Assembly (NCBI GenBank): GCA_943788025.1
Contig: CALSOR010000002.1
Span: forward strand, 1,364,001-1,428,000
Length of the DNA stretch: 64,000 nucleotides
Reading direction: 5' to 3'
Source: JABAAE01 sp905480545
GTDB taxonomy: Bacteria; Planctomycetota; Planctomycetia; Pirellulales; Pirellulaceae
The notes beneath the pieces are model-generated. The model was not told where the DNA came from, did no database searches, and saw nothing but the letters and a program-made list of their open reading frames with translations. Every line of letters begins with the position of its first letter. Positions within the stretch are counted from its first letter, which is position 1. Shown here piece after piece: positions 35,546 to 44,720 of the stretch. Made by a program: the position numbers and the translations under genes.

Positions 35546-35589
35546 TCTCTACGTTATGGATTCAAATAGGTTGAATAGGAGTTGAATGG

Positions 35590-36219
35590 ATGAGCGAAAA
35601 CAACGAAAAAGATGAGGCGGAAATTCTTTCGTTTGATGAAAACGAAAATTCAACCACTCCAACTGAGAAAGCGTTCGAAGAAATCGACGTGGAAAACATG
35701 AGCGAAAATTTAGAAGGCGAAAATCCGGAAACCCAGTCATCGGAAGTAGGTGAAAACGAGGTCTCTGAATTGGATCAATTGAAGGCTGAGGTTGCCGAAA
35801 AGAGTGATCTTTTACTTCGTGCCGCCGCAGAAATCGAAAACGTTCGGAAACGAGGTCGGCGTGATGCAGAAGAAGCTCGCAAGTTTGGATCCACCGGCTT
35901 GCTGAACGATCTCCTAGGGATTGTCGACAATCTGAATCGTGCTGTTGAAGCGGCCGAGCTCAGTGAAGAGTCTTCGTCGTTATTGTCTGGTGTAAAAATG
36001 GTCACAGGCGAGCTGGATGCAATCCTTGAGAAGTATCAATGCAAGAAAATTGTTTCGCTCGGCCAACCTTTTGATCCCAACTTGCATGAGGCGATTCAGA
36101 TGCAGCCTAGTGAGGAATTTGCGGCAAATCTTGTTTCACTCGAAGCTCGGACCGGCTACCAGTATCATGATCGTGTCCTGCGAACTGCTCAGGTTTTTGT
36201 ATCCACAGGAAGTCCATAA
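35590..36219 (+). CDS. grpE: Nucleotide exchange factor GrpE
   Basis: A 209-residue homodimeric partner of DnaK that releases ADP. The N-terminal ~70 residues are acidic and disordered-looking, followed by a long coiled coil (LDQLKAEVAEKSDLLLRAAA, then ENVRKRGRRDAEEARKFG). The C-terminal beta-wing has GQPFDPNLHEAIQMQPS and YQYHDRVLRTAQVFVS. It lies 44 bases after dnaJ and is probably co-transcribed with it. The acidic N-terminal extension is longer than in many homologues. Confidence 0.95.
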   Translation: MSENNEKDEAEILSFDENENSTTPTEKAFEEIDVENMSENLEGENPETQSSEVGENEVSELDQLKAEVAEKSDLLLRAAAEIENVRKRGRRDAEEARKFGSTGLLNDLLGIVDNLNRAVEAAELSEESSSLLSGVKMVTGELDAILEKYQCKKIVSLGQPFDPNLHEAIQMQPSEEFAANLVSLEARTGYQYHDRVLRTAQVFVSTGSP

Positions 36220-36315
36220 TCCTTATGGAATGTCGAATCCTGGAATCCGCAATTTGAAAACAGTCAGCGAATTTTTTTTTGTAATCACCCAGTCCAACAG
36301 ATATTCGAGTCAATA

Positions 36316-36648
36316 ATGCCTACCTACGATTACGAATGCGATGCGTGCGGTCATACGATGGAACTCTTTCAAAACATCTCGGAAGATCCAAAAAAAAAGT
36401 GTCCCGAATGCAAAAAGAACAAGTTGCGTCGTTTGTTTGGAACGGGGGCGGCGATCGTTTTCAAAGGATCGGGGTTCTACGAGACAGATTATCGTAGTGA
36501 ATCTTATAAGAAGGGTGCTGCGGCCGATAAGAAAAGTGCTGAGGTAAAGTCGTCTGATTCCAAATCTAAAACGGATTCCAAGAGTTCATCAACTTCGAAA
36601 TCGAGTGAATCGAAGTCCTCTGGATCAACACCCAAGAAGAAGGACTAA
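36316..36648 (+). CDS. FmdB-family zinc ribbon protein
   Basis: A 110-residue protein. The N-terminal ~50 residues form the FmdB-type zinc ribbon (PTYDYECDACGHTMELFQ and KCPECKKNKLRRLFGTGAA, with two CxxC pairs). The KGSGFYETDY segment that ends the family domain is followed by a low-complexity Ser/Lys tail. FmdB proteins are suspected regulators or RNA/DNA binders, but the function is not settled. It is about 97 bases after grpE and 9 bases before yacG on the same strand. Confidence 0.85.
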   Translation: MPTYDYECDACGHTMELFQNISEDPKKKCPECKKNKLRRLFGTGAAIVFKGSGFYETDYRSESYKKGAAADKKSAEVKSSDSKSKTDSKSSSTSKSSESKSSGSTPKKKD

Positions 36649-36657
36649 CTGACTGCG

Positions 36658-36852
36658 ATGCGACGTCCGACTTGTCCTACATGCGAGAAACTGGTTGACA
36701 TTGCAGCCAACCCGCACCGGCCGTTCTGCTGTGAACGATGTCAATTGATTGATCTTGGACGATGGTTCGACGAAGGTTTTTCCATTCCCATTGAGGGCGA
36801 AGAGGACAAACAACTGGATCCGGATGCGGACTACAGTGATTCAGAGGATTGA
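36658..36852 (+). CDS. yacG: YacG-like zinc finger protein (DNA gyrase inhibitor family)
   Basis: A 64-residue protein with the YacG zinc ribbon CPTCEK...FCCERCQLIDLGRWFDE, including the conserved RCQLIDLGRW block. In E. coli the family binds GyrB and inhibits DNA gyrase; here that is inferred from the family. The C-terminal tail is acidic. It starts 9 bases after the FmdB-like gene, so the two are probably translated from one transcript. Confidence 0.88.
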   Translation: MRRPTCPTCEKLVDIAANPHRPFCCERCQLIDLGRWFDEGFSIPIEGEEDKQLDPDADYSDSED

Positions 36853-37132
36853 CTGACTGTTACAATGCGTTTGTTATGGCTTTAACTGGCGATTCCCAAT
36901 GTAGCGTTGGAAAATAGCCTGATCGGTCACATTGCTTTACGAAACAGGTTGCATAAAACGTTGGGGTAGGGCGAGAAGCTTTGCTTTAAAGCAGACGGTT
37001 GGCCCCAAAGTTAGTCTGGATTCGATCAGTTTTTGGGTGGATCGGACTTTTTTCATTTTGGAAAAATCTTTAATATTGGTGATGTCTTCGTAGGTGTCAT
37101 ATTTCGCCCATTTTAATTTGTCAGCATCCAAA

Positions 37133-38530
37133 ATGACGCAAGATGTTCGTGTTCTCCAGGCCATTTCTTGGCGTGATCTTTGCCCTTGGTTGATGCTTTC
37201 CAATTCAATTGGCATCGCGCTTCGACCTTCAATCTTGTCGATTGCATTTGTAGGGCTGCTACTTTCGCCATTTGGCTGGACCTTGGCTGAAGTCGTCTTT
37301 TTGGTCGATTCGGAGGTGCAGAAATCGCCCAATGAATTTGTTTCCAAAGAACAATCGGAGACCAGCAAACGTGAAATACCACCTCGGAAAATGATTCCAC
37401 AAATGGTGTTTTGGACGCCAGCTCAACCGAGTGGGAATATGATTTTGGACCTCACACCGGGGAACGTTTTCGCAAAGTTTAGCAGCGGGCATTTGGGGAT
37501 TTTGGATCAAGACCTCAATACTTGGCAATTTTGTTATTACTTCTTCGGAACGCTGTGGATGCTTGGCTTGTGGGCATTGCTTGGCGGAATGATCTGCAGA
37601 ATTGCATCAACCCACTTTGCCAGAGACGAGCGTATGGGGCCAGTCGAAGCGTTTCATTTTTGCGTGAAACGATATGGTTCATTATTGATTAGCGCATCGG
37701 TACCCTTGATTCTGATACTTTGTTTTATGATCCCAATGACAATGATTGGGTGGCTGATCAATGTTGGCTTTTTTGCGGTGGCGGCCAGTTGGTTTTGGTT
37801 CATCATTTTGTCATTTGGGGCAATCCTGACAGTGCTCTTAATTCCCTTGTTTTTCGGATGGCCACTGTTGTGGCCCGCGATTGCCACCGAGAACACCGAT
37901 CCATTTAATGCCGTCAGTCGTAGTTTTGCTTACCCGACTCAGCGTCCATTTCACTATGCGTTCTATTTGGCGGTTATCTTGTTGCTCGGATTTCTTGGTT
38001 CATGGGTTATATCCTTGGCTGGGAATAAGACCATTGAGTTCACCAAATGGGGAGTGAGCTGGGGAGTTGGAACCCAATGGGTGAATGAACTTGATGGTTT
38101 ACAGCAGAAACCGATTGCCAAACCCGAAAACTGGGATGACGGCGCCGGCTCGGATTCTGGGTCAAAACAGGGTGGAACACCGTCGGATTTGGAAGTCGTA
38201 TCGAAACCTTATCCAACCACTTGGATCATGGCAGCGAAAGGTATGAAATTCTGGGAAAACGGAATTATCATGTTGACGATCGCTTTCGACTACGCATTCT
38301 TTTTTGTTGCGGCTACGGGCATGTATTTGCTTCTTCGCAAGGATACTGACTTTACCGAATTGGATGAAGTCTTTGTTCAAGAGCAGGGACCGAGTGAGAG
38401 TCTTCCGAAATTGAAAACAGATCCCAATGAGGGCGCGTCATTGTCCTCAACCGGTTTGGACCAAAGTGGCACAAATGAATCGCCGACCAAGGAACCGCCA
38501 GTTGATGGAACCGCATCGAATGTCGACTAG
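37133..38530 (+). CDS. Multi-pass membrane protein of unknown function
   Basis: About 465 residues from the ATG at 37133; a GTG at 37094 gives a 478-residue version. Hydrophobic segments occur near the N terminus (PSILSIAFVGLLLSPFGW), in a QFCYYFFGTLWMLGLWALLG helix, in a run of three or four helices in the middle (LLISASVPLILILCFMIPM, FFAVAASWFWFIILSFGAIL and YAFYLAVILLLGFLGSWVI) and one near the C terminus (IAFDYAFFFVAATGMYLLL). A periplasmic or cytosolic loop is Pro/Gly-rich, and the tail is Ser/Thr/Pro-rich. No family recognised; planctomycete-type hypothetical. No operon partner is evident. Confidence 0.78.
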   Translation: MTQDVRVLQAISWRDLCPWLMLSNSIGIALRPSILSIAFVGLLLSPFGWTLAEVVFLVDSEVQKSPNEFVSKEQSETSKREIPPRKMIPQMVFWTPAQPSGNMILDLTPGNVFAKFSSGHLGILDQDLNTWQFCYYFFGTLWMLGLWALLGGMICRIASTHFARDERMGPVEAFHFCVKRYGSLLISASVPLILILCFMIPMTMIGWLINVGFFAVAASWFWFIILSFGAILTVLLIPLFFGWPLLWPAIATENTDPFNAVSRSFAYPTQRPFHYAFYLAVILLLGFLGSWVISLAGNKTIEFTKWGVSWGVGTQWVNELDGLQQKPIAKPENWDDGAGSDSGSKQGGTPSDLEVVSKPYPTTWIMAAKGMKFWENGIIMLTIAFDYAFFFVAATGMYLLLRKDTDFTELDEVFVQEQGPSESLPKLKTDPNEGASLSSTGLDQSGTNESPTKEPPVDGTASNVD

Positions 38531-38587
38531 GTCACCGGTGGAAAAAAGGCGTTGATGGATTTTCACGGCCATCGAAATGAATCGAAA

Positions 38588-38615
38588 AAGGGATCGATGA
38601 CTACATCGATCCCTT
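38588..38615 (-). terminator. Long hairpin between converging genes; terminator for the minus-strand gene
   Basis: A perfect 12-bp stem (AAGGGATCGATG / CATCGATCCCTT) with a 4-base loop. On the minus strand the stem ends in T5. On the plus strand no T tract follows, so the membrane-protein transcript may only be partly stopped. Confidence 0.65.
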
Positions 38616-38695
38616 CGTTCAATTCTCAGCTTGGATACGAACATCCCTTATCAATTTGTAGGACTCGCGGAATCACTTGACGTTAGTGCACGTGA

Positions 38696-39109
38696 TTAAC
38701 CGAACACTGCTGCCAAAGTTGAAACGTTGAGACCATATCGGCAAGCGAATTCAAAAAGCTTCATTGCAAGAGCCATATCAACGAGCCCCAACGTGTAGGG
38801 GAGCTTGCGACCGCTGAATGCTGTGACTTTCTTTTGCCATAGCTTTCGGCTCGCCAGCTTGGTTGCTGCTCGCTTCCAATGCGAGTTAGCTTTTTCACGA
38901 CTTTCATACAGCTTCAACAGTTGAATCTGTGCGAAGTAATCGATGGGGCGACCCACCTCAACCTCGCCAGCTTTGCAGGATTGTTCGACTTTGCGGAATT
39001 CCTTGTCCGCTTTTTCCAGTTTGTTTTTGGCACGCTTGTGTCGCCACTCAGACCACTTGATCAAGGCGACGGCAAGGCTACGTACCAATCCGTAGATTAA
39101 GGCCACCAT
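38696..39109 (-). CDS. Small membrane-anchored protein with coiled-coil region, unknown function
   Basis: 137 residues from the ATG at 39109, chosen because GGAGGG lies just upstream; a TTG at 39163 would add 18 residues. There is one N-terminal hydrophobic helix (MVALIYGLVRSLAVALIKW), then a highly charged helical stretch rich in Lys/Arg/Glu (HKRAKNKLEKADKEFRKVEQ). Towards the end is a weakly hydrophobic segment (YTLGLVDMALAMKLFEFA). Not recognised. It stands alone with its own terminator. Confidence 0.6.
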   Translation of the reverse strand: MVALIYGLVRSLAVALIKWSEWRHKRAKNKLEKADKEFRKVEQSCKAGEVEVGRPIDYFAQIQLLKLYESREKANSHWKRAATKLASRKLWQKKVTAFSGRKLPYTLGLVDMALAMKLFEFACRYGLNVSTLAAVFG

Positions 39110-39616
39110 CAGCCCTCCAAAAAAATTTAAAACAGAAAGCGAGTCCAGGCACCTCGAAATCAATTCACGACTTTGAGGCTAACAAGTCAGTGCATTGATT
39201 CAGTGGGCGAACTTCGCAACAGTTGAACGCGTTCAGTTTGTAAGGATCATGCCAGTGGATTCTGGTTCGCAGAAACAAGAATTAAAGAACGAAAAATATT
39301 GCATCGTCAGTCCAGAAGGGCCCAAACAAAGTGTTGACGAGCGTGTGCAGCGTGTGTTTGCATGCCCCGACGCGAAGACGAGTGTTTTGTGTTTTTGACC
39401 CTTGCGTTCTAAACGTAGCAGCGTTTGAGCATGCATTGCCAGAGGAGCTGAAAAACCCAGATTCCGCGGGGATTTGTGGTTGAATCGCAAAAGTGGAAAA
39501 CGTCGATTCTGATGGGTTCTGGTAATGGCTTTCAGGAAAAACCAAGTCGGGTATTGATTTCGTATCTCGATTTCTCGCTTCTGTTTTCCTTCTCCGCGAC
39601 CACGTCGCGTCCGCGT

Positions 39617-41119
39617 TTAGGACTCATGGCCATCGAGTTTTGCTAAGAATTGTTCCGCGACACGGAGATGAGACTCTCGTTTTTCTGGATCCATTTTCTT
39701 TGCCATGCTGCACATCATCGCCCATCGTGGATTCTTGGAAAGCAATTCGGCGTGATTCCAAATCCATCGCCAATAAAGTCCATCCCAAATCTCACACCAA
39801 TCCCCTTTTTTGTAATGGCTCATTTTTTTAATGTACGCCGAACCAGAGAAATAAGGCTTTGTCGTGATTAATCCGCCGTCGGCATTTTGGCTCATTGCAA
39901 AAACATTGGGCACCATCACCCAGTCGTAGCTGTCGATGAAAAGATCCATGAACCAATAATAAATTTCTTCCGGGTCGAATTCACAGAGAAACATGAACCC
40001 GCCCAAAACCATCAGTCGTTCGATGTGATGGCAGTATCCAGTTTCGAGTATTCTCTGAATCGTGTTGTCGAGCGGTTCAATTCCTGTCTTGCCCTGATAA
40101 AACGAATCTGGAATTTTTCGATGGTGGGACCAATGGTTTGATGAACGCATCGTTACGCCCAGATCTTCGTAAGTTGCCCGTATGAATTCTCGCCAACCCA
40201 CGATCTGTCGCAAGAATCCTTCAAGTGAGTTCAGCGGGATTTCATTTGACTCTGCAAATTTCAACGTTCGTTTGACAACCTGGTTTGGTGTGAGCAATCC
40301 AATATTCAGCATTGGCGTTAAGACGCTGTGCCAAAGCCAAGATTCGTTTTCTAGAATCGCGTCCTCATAATCACCGAAACGTTGAATCCTGGTCTTCAAG
40401 AAAGAATCAAGCCACTTGGATGCGGAGTGGTGAGACGTCGGGTAATAGAGGTTTTCTATTGAGCCAGGGTTATTGGGAAATCGTTTCTCGACATAATCCT
40501 TTGCTTCGAAATCAAAATCGTCGAACGTTGTCTTTGGAGCCGACGGAACTTCGTTGAGTAGTTTCTTCGGTATTTTTTTTCGATTCTCCTCGTCAAAGCT
40601 CCATTTGCCACCTACCGGTTCATCACCATCCATCAGTAAATTCAACCGGCGTCGTTGTGACTTATAAAAGTCAGCCATGAACCAACGTTTTTTTCCCTTT
40701 CGATAATCTTGATTGTCCTCCACAGAATTAATGAAACCTGGGGTGGGCAAGAAGTGAATCGGCAGCTTACGTTTAACGCCGAATCGTCGAAGTCGCTTGG
40801 CAAGGATAAAATCGACGGGATCCACGACAACGAATTCGTCACCGGGCTGAAAAAGCCGATCAAGCTGTCTCTCCAATGCGTTGGGTTGGTCGTTATATTC
40901 ACAGTATTCAACGGAAATCGATTGCGCCGTTAGATTTGACGCGAACCGTTTCATGCTCGCTCGATGCAGCCAAATTTTCTGTTTGTGAATCCGTGTTGGA
41001 TAGTGCCAGTCTCCGAAAAACAAGCTATCTTCGATTAGTGCGATTCGCGAGATTTCGGCGTTTATGCCAGGATGATCAGCGAAGAGCTGATGCGGGAAGA
41101 TAAGTAAAGTTTTGGCCAA
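39617..41119 (-). CDS. Photolyase/cryptochrome-related flavoprotein (COG3046 type), without the Fe-S Cys set
   Basis: A 500-residue protein of the bacterial (6-4) photolyase/CryPro branch, expected to bind FAD and repair UV photoproducts or sense light. Start is a TTG at 41119. The N-terminal Rossmann-like domain opens TLLIFPHQLFADHP. The C-terminal FAD-binding helical domain has LEGFLRQIVGWREFIRATYE, GYCHHIERLMVLGGFMFL, SYDWVMVPNVFAMSQNADGG and TKPYFSGSAYIKKMSHY. The following segment, KKGDWCEIWDGLYWRW, lacks the spaced cysteines (YCxxC...CPfn) that hold a [4Fe-4S] cluster in the better-known members. It therefore represents a cluster-less variant. Confidence 0.88.
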   Translation of the reverse strand: MAKTLLIFPHQLFADHPGINAEISRIALIEDSLFFGDWHYPTRIHKQKIWLHRASMKRFASNLTAQSISVEYCEYNDQPNALERQLDRLFQPGDEFVVVDPVDFILAKRLRRFGVKRKLPIHFLPTPGFINSVEDNQDYRKGKKRWFMADFYKSQRRRLNLLMDGDEPVGGKWSFDEENRKKIPKKLLNEVPSAPKTTFDDFDFEAKDYVEKRFPNNPGSIENLYYPTSHHSASKWLDSFLKTRIQRFGDYEDAILENESWLWHSVLTPMLNIGLLTPNQVVKRTLKFAESNEIPLNSLEGFLRQIVGWREFIRATYEDLGVTMRSSNHWSHHRKIPDSFYQGKTGIEPLDNTIQRILETGYCHHIERLMVLGGFMFLCEFDPEEIYYWFMDLFIDSYDWVMVPNVFAMSQNADGGLITTKPYFSGSAYIKKMSHYKKGDWCEIWDGLYWRWIWNHAELLSKNPRWAMMCSMAKKMDPEKRESHLRVAEQFLAKLDGHES

Positions 41120-41199
41120 TGAATCTTTTTCCGAAAGAGAAAGTGATCATCAGTTTTCCGCAAAAAATGAGCCAATGCAACAGGTCTCTTTGAGACAGG

Positions 41200-42039
41200 T
41201 CATCGCCGTGATTTCGGCTGAGCTGGAATAAAGTACTGGGCTAGAATGAGATCGTGGCACTTGCTGGACATGGCGAATTCAAGGAATTCTTTTTGATGCG
41301 AATCGAGATCTCCAGCAAAAATCAGGTTCAAAGGACGGGAGAGTGAATAGGATCCATTGCTTACAGATTCTGTCGATCCTAAGACCCCATTCAGTGCGAT
41401 TCTTTTGATTGACTGCCCTGTTCTTTCGGAAAACTCTGCCGAACCAACGGACACAAAGGTGACGGCCGCAGGGTCACCTGCGACGGTTTTGATGGCATGC
41501 TGATTCTCGCCGACGATGATGCTGGCCTTGATCTCGTCTGCCGCCAGTTTGAAATGATTAAGGAATACTTCTAACGTCCCTCGTCCTTCTGCTTTCGAGC
41601 AGATGGTGATGGTTGAATCGCTGCCGCCGACTTTACTCCAATTCGTGGTTTGTCCGCGAAAAATTCTGTTGACCTGATCGGTCGTCAGATTCGAGACCGG
41701 ATTGGACTGATGCGCGATCAATGCGATTCCATCGATGGCGAGGGTGTGGACGGAAAAGCCTGATTCCTCTGCCTTTAGTTTTCGGGACACCATTCCGAAA
41801 TTTGCTCGGCCTTCACGGGTATCAGTGATTCCTCGCGAAGAGCCACCCGTTTGCACATCAATACGGATACCGGGATTGTTCTTCTCAAAGCGCGCTGCAA
41901 TCTCACTGATGATCGGCGCTACCGTACTTGAGCCGGTAATCGCAATTCGATGCGAGACTTCGTCATTGCTTCTGCACCCTAAAATTGCAGTTGTCAAACT
42001 GATCGATAAAAGTAGAAACCAACAGCAGCAACGTGGCAT
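41200..42039 (-). CDS. PstS-like phosphate-binding lipoprotein
   Basis: A substrate-binding protein of the phosphate ABC transporter type, about 279 residues from the ATG at 42039, which has AAAGAG upstream; the frame also opens at an ATG 18 bases earlier. It has a lipoprotein signal with TTAILGC. The mature part has ITGSSTVAPIISEIAARFE (phosphate-binding loop), VQTGGSSRGITDTREGRANF, MVSRKLKAEE and VNRIFRGQTTNWSKVGG, which match the PstS pattern. It lies downstream of phoU on the same strand, 236 bases away. The transporter genes pstC, pstA and pstB are not in this window. Confidence 0.88.
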   Translation of the reverse strand: MPRCCCWFLLLSISLTTAILGCRSNDEVSHRIAITGSSTVAPIISEIAARFEKNNPGIRIDVQTGGSSRGITDTREGRANFGMVSRKLKAEESGFSVHTLAIDGIALIAHQSNPVSNLTTDQVNRIFRGQTTNWSKVGGSDSTITICSKAEGRGTLEVFLNHFKLAADEIKASIIVGENQHAIKTVAGDPAAVTFVSVGSAEFSERTGQSIKRIALNGVLGSTESVSNGSYSLSRPLNLIFAGDLDSHQKEFLEFAMSSKCHDLILAQYFIPAQPKSRR

Positions 42040-42275
42040 GAAAATCTCTTTAGGCATTGATGATCAGCGAGATGTCTCGGTCGAGGGTGACGATAGCAAT
42101 GGTCAATGCTTACGATTCAATGAACAGCGGAAGCAAATTGTCGCGTGATGTTGATCTTAAACTGCGAATTGCATTTCGTTCCGAAACTCTGATTTAAGGG
42201 TTCAAATCTACTCAAAACATGCGAAGGACCTGCGTTTCCCTCCTGAACGATTTGAGCTAACAAATCAACATGCCG

Positions 42276-42941
42276 TTAACGCACTAATTTGTATTGGTGC
42301 CGTTTGATTTCGCCTTCCACCAAATAGATCACATCTTCAGCAATATTGGTTGCGTGGTCGCCAATTCGTTCGATGATTCGCGAAGCAGAAAAAATATGAA
42401 GCAATCCTTCCACGTCATTCGGATCGTCTTTCATCTTTGAAACAATTTCCGAGATCAGATGGCTGTTCAGTTGGTCGACTTCATCATCACGCTCACAAAC
42501 GCTTTGAGCCAATTCCAAATTGCAATCAGCAAATGCAACATTGGCATCATGCAGCATCTGAAGGGAAATCTTGACCATGGTTTCCAGTTTGTCCGGAATC
42601 TCGATGCTTGGATATCGAGTCAAGGATTCTGCACGTTCCGACAGGTTCAACGCAAGGTCGCCAATTCTTTCAAGGTCGCCATTGATTTTAAAGGTGGTAG
42701 CAACACGCCGTAAGTCGACGGCGACAGGGCTTTGAAGAGCGAGAAGTCTAAGGCATTCATCCTCGATTGAGATTTCATTTTCGTTGATGTCGAGTTCCAA
42801 AACCTTGATTTCATCAACGGTATTGAGGCAGCGATTGTGTAGTCCAGCAAGCGAAAGCTCCACCATTTTCTCGACTTTTGCGGCTTGATGAGAAATTTTC
42901 TCACCAATTCCTCCCAGCATCTCTTCTAAGCGGCTTGCCAT
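42276..42941 (-). CDS. phoU: Phosphate signalling protein PhoU
   Basis: A 221-residue helical protein that links the phosphate transporter to the PhoR/PhoB two-component system and damps phosphate uptake. Two tandem PhoU repeats are visible, each with the E/DxxxD metal pattern: NRCLNTVDEIKVLELDINENE and CERDDEVDQLNSHLISEI. Conserved blocks PVAVDLRRVATTFKINGDLERIGD and SASRIIERIGDHATNIAED are present. The ATG at 42941 has AAAGGATCT upstream. It precedes the PstS-like gene and probably shares phosphate control with it. Confidence 0.94.
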   Translation of the reverse strand: MASRLEEMLGGIGEKISHQAAKVEKMVELSLAGLHNRCLNTVDEIKVLELDINENEISIEDECLRLLALQSPVAVDLRRVATTFKINGDLERIGDLALNLSERAESLTRYPSIEIPDKLETMVKISLQMLHDANVAFADCNLELAQSVCERDDEVDQLNSHLISEIVSKMKDDPNDVEGLLHIFSASRIIERIGDHATNIAEDVIYLVEGEIKRHQYKLVR

Positions 42942-43186
42942 TTTGACAGATCCTTTCGCGATTCAAAACTCAGGCGTTAATCAGAAATTAACGATCTCTT
43001 AACATGATCTTCACATTATAGGCCACTGCAGTTCATGGCGAAGGTCGAAATCGCTGTATTTATGGGTAAAATGGTGGTTTGAGCGAGAAAATAAGCCGTT
43101 TCATCTGTGGTCACGGTCTAAGTGCGTCCTCGCCATCTGATCAGCGTTTGGAAAAAACGACTTGAAATCCGATTTGCCCGCAGCGT

Positions 43187-43861
43187 TTAACGGCGTCCGA
43201 AAAAATTCTTTAGAACATCATCTGCCGCGGCGGCGGTGTTTTCGAATTCCTTCTTAGGGGAAAACCGGATCTTCTTCTTTGAAGGAACAGATGATTTGTC
43301 GGAATCTTCTCCGTCAGATTCTTCGTTCGAATCGTTGGTTGGATGGAGCAAGCTCACCGTTTTTCCGAAATCCTTCTTTTCACTGACGGCTGGATCTGGG
43401 ACGCTTGTTTTACCCACCGAAATATTCAGCGGAGTGGTTCCGTTTTCATCCTCTTGTTTTAATTTCGACAAATCGAAATCGCCCGAGTCGCTTTCGGACA
43501 AGTCGATCTTCAAATGCGAAAGGTCGATGTCGGAGTAGGAGTTCTTTTTTTCTTCTGTTTTAGGCTCATCCAAACTTGCGATTTGGAAAACAAATTTGCC
43601 GATCTGTAACTGACCTCCAGATTTCAACTTTTTGATCGAGTCAAGTCGCTCACCATTCAAACGAGTTCCGTTGGAACTATTTAGATCTCGAATATAACTC
43701 TTGCCATTTTTTTCGAAAATTTCACAATGCTTCCTACTAACGGATAAGCTGTTGATTCGAAGATTAGCCGATGCAGAACGACCGATGACAAATCGCATAT
43801 TGGTCACCTTGAATGTTTGACTCTTTGAGTTGGGTGCGATCAAAATCAGTTTAAACTTCAT
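43187..43861 (-). CDS. FHA domain protein
   Basis: A 224-residue protein with an N-terminal forkhead-associated (phosphothreonine-binding) domain: MRFVIGRSASANLRINSLSV, SRKHCEIFEKNGKSYIRDL and SSNGTRLNGERL, the classic GRxxxxDxxxxxxSRxHxxI...NGT pattern. The rest is a long disordered-looking stretch rich in Asp, Ser and Lys with a short closing helix. It probably docks on phosphorylated partners of Ser/Thr kinases, which are numerous in planctomycetes; the partner is unknown. It is 245 bases upstream of phoU. Confidence 0.9.
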   Translation of the reverse strand: MKFKLILIAPNSKSQTFKVTNMRFVIGRSASANLRINSLSVSRKHCEIFEKNGKSYIRDLNSSNGTRLNGERLDSIKKLKSGGQLQIGKFVFQIASLDEPKTEEKKNSYSDIDLSHLKIDLSESDSGDFDLSKLKQEDENGTTPLNISVGKTSVPDPAVSEKKDFGKTVSLLHPTNDSNEESDGEDSDKSSVPSKKKIRFSPKKEFENTAAAADDVLKNFFGRR

Positions 43862-44498
43862 GAGAACCCCAGAGCATCAACCAAAAGGCGAGCAAGGAGA
43901 TTTAAAGTATCAAACGACTGTGAAGTTCGCGTTCAAAGCTTATGAAGGCGTTATGAACGCCTAGGAAAGTGGATTCTTCAGTCGCCTTACACGCCAAGCA
44001 TTGACGCAATCGACCAACCGGTTTGGTGAAAAGAATAATTACTGATTTTATCCCGAATTAGGATTAGAATTTCGGAGCCTCTTCAGCTGTGCCTGAGATG
44101 GTCCGAAAACGCTTCAGGTTCCCTCGGTTTGACTTTCACAAGAGGTGTGCGAACGTCTCAGCGGATGACATCATGGACGGAGTCACAACGGTCGATTGCC
44201 CTCGGTTCTCTCGACGATCAAAGCGATGATCAAACCGATGATAATACATTGGAATGATGAACTCGTCCCGATTGGCAGTACTACAACGCTGAACGATTCG
44301 ATATCAAAACGACTGTTGGAATACACTAGCAAACAATAAATTTAAAGGAAAGATTTTTGAGCCATATTGGCCATGAAGCCTCGCCAATTTGCTTTGCTTT
44401 TTCCTGTAATGATCGCCCGAAACTTATGAAGAAAAATCCTCTCCTTTGTGCAGCGATTAGGGAAAGTCAACTCTTGGAGCAAGAGGCTATAGAGACGT

Positions 44499-44720
44499 TT
44501 GTCTCGGACTTCGAGGCGGCCTCCCTTTCCTGACGGGTCTGTTGTGCAGCGCGTTGCGATGCAGCAAACACAAATGCCGCGGCCCATCAAAGAGCTTCGT
44601 TCAGATTGTCCTGACGGTTTAGTCGATATCTGCTGGAGGATGCTTCAAAAGAAACCTGCCGCTCGCTATGCAAGTGCGAAGGAAGTGAAGGAAGTGAAGG
44701 AAGTGAAGGAAGCGATTTGA
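44499..44720 (+). pseudogene. Remnant of the C-terminal lobe of a Ser/Thr protein kinase
   Basis: The sequence GSVVQRVAMQQTQMPRPIKE and LRSDCPDGLVDICWRMLQKK, then PAARYASAKEV, matches the end of planctomycete protein kinases (typically tVxxxlxxHqxxxPxpixxlRpdvPxgLxxixxrmLaKxPxdRyxsaxEV). The catalytic HRD and DFG motifs are absent, so this is not a working kinase. It directly follows a stop-terminated leader-like frame, as if an internal deletion removed the catalytic region. It ends in an in-frame nonamer repeat (KEV units). Confidence 0.7.
44679..44714 (+). repeat. Nonamer tandem repeat AAGGAAGTG x4 (last copy imperfect)
   Basis: Three exact copies of AAGGAAGTG and a fourth AAGGAAGCG, in frame with the kinase remnant, encoding repeated Lys-Glu-Val. 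It probably arose by replication slippage. Confidence 0.9.

Noticed and set aside
39195..39398. 67-codon plus-strand frame between the small membrane protein gene and the photolyase-like gene
   Set aside because: No motif, no ribosome binding site and low-complexity composition; likely chance.
44342..44590. 82-codon minus-strand open frame
   Set aside because: It runs opposite to the kinase-remnant coding signal, which matches a known family on the plus strand; the minus-strand product resembles nothing.
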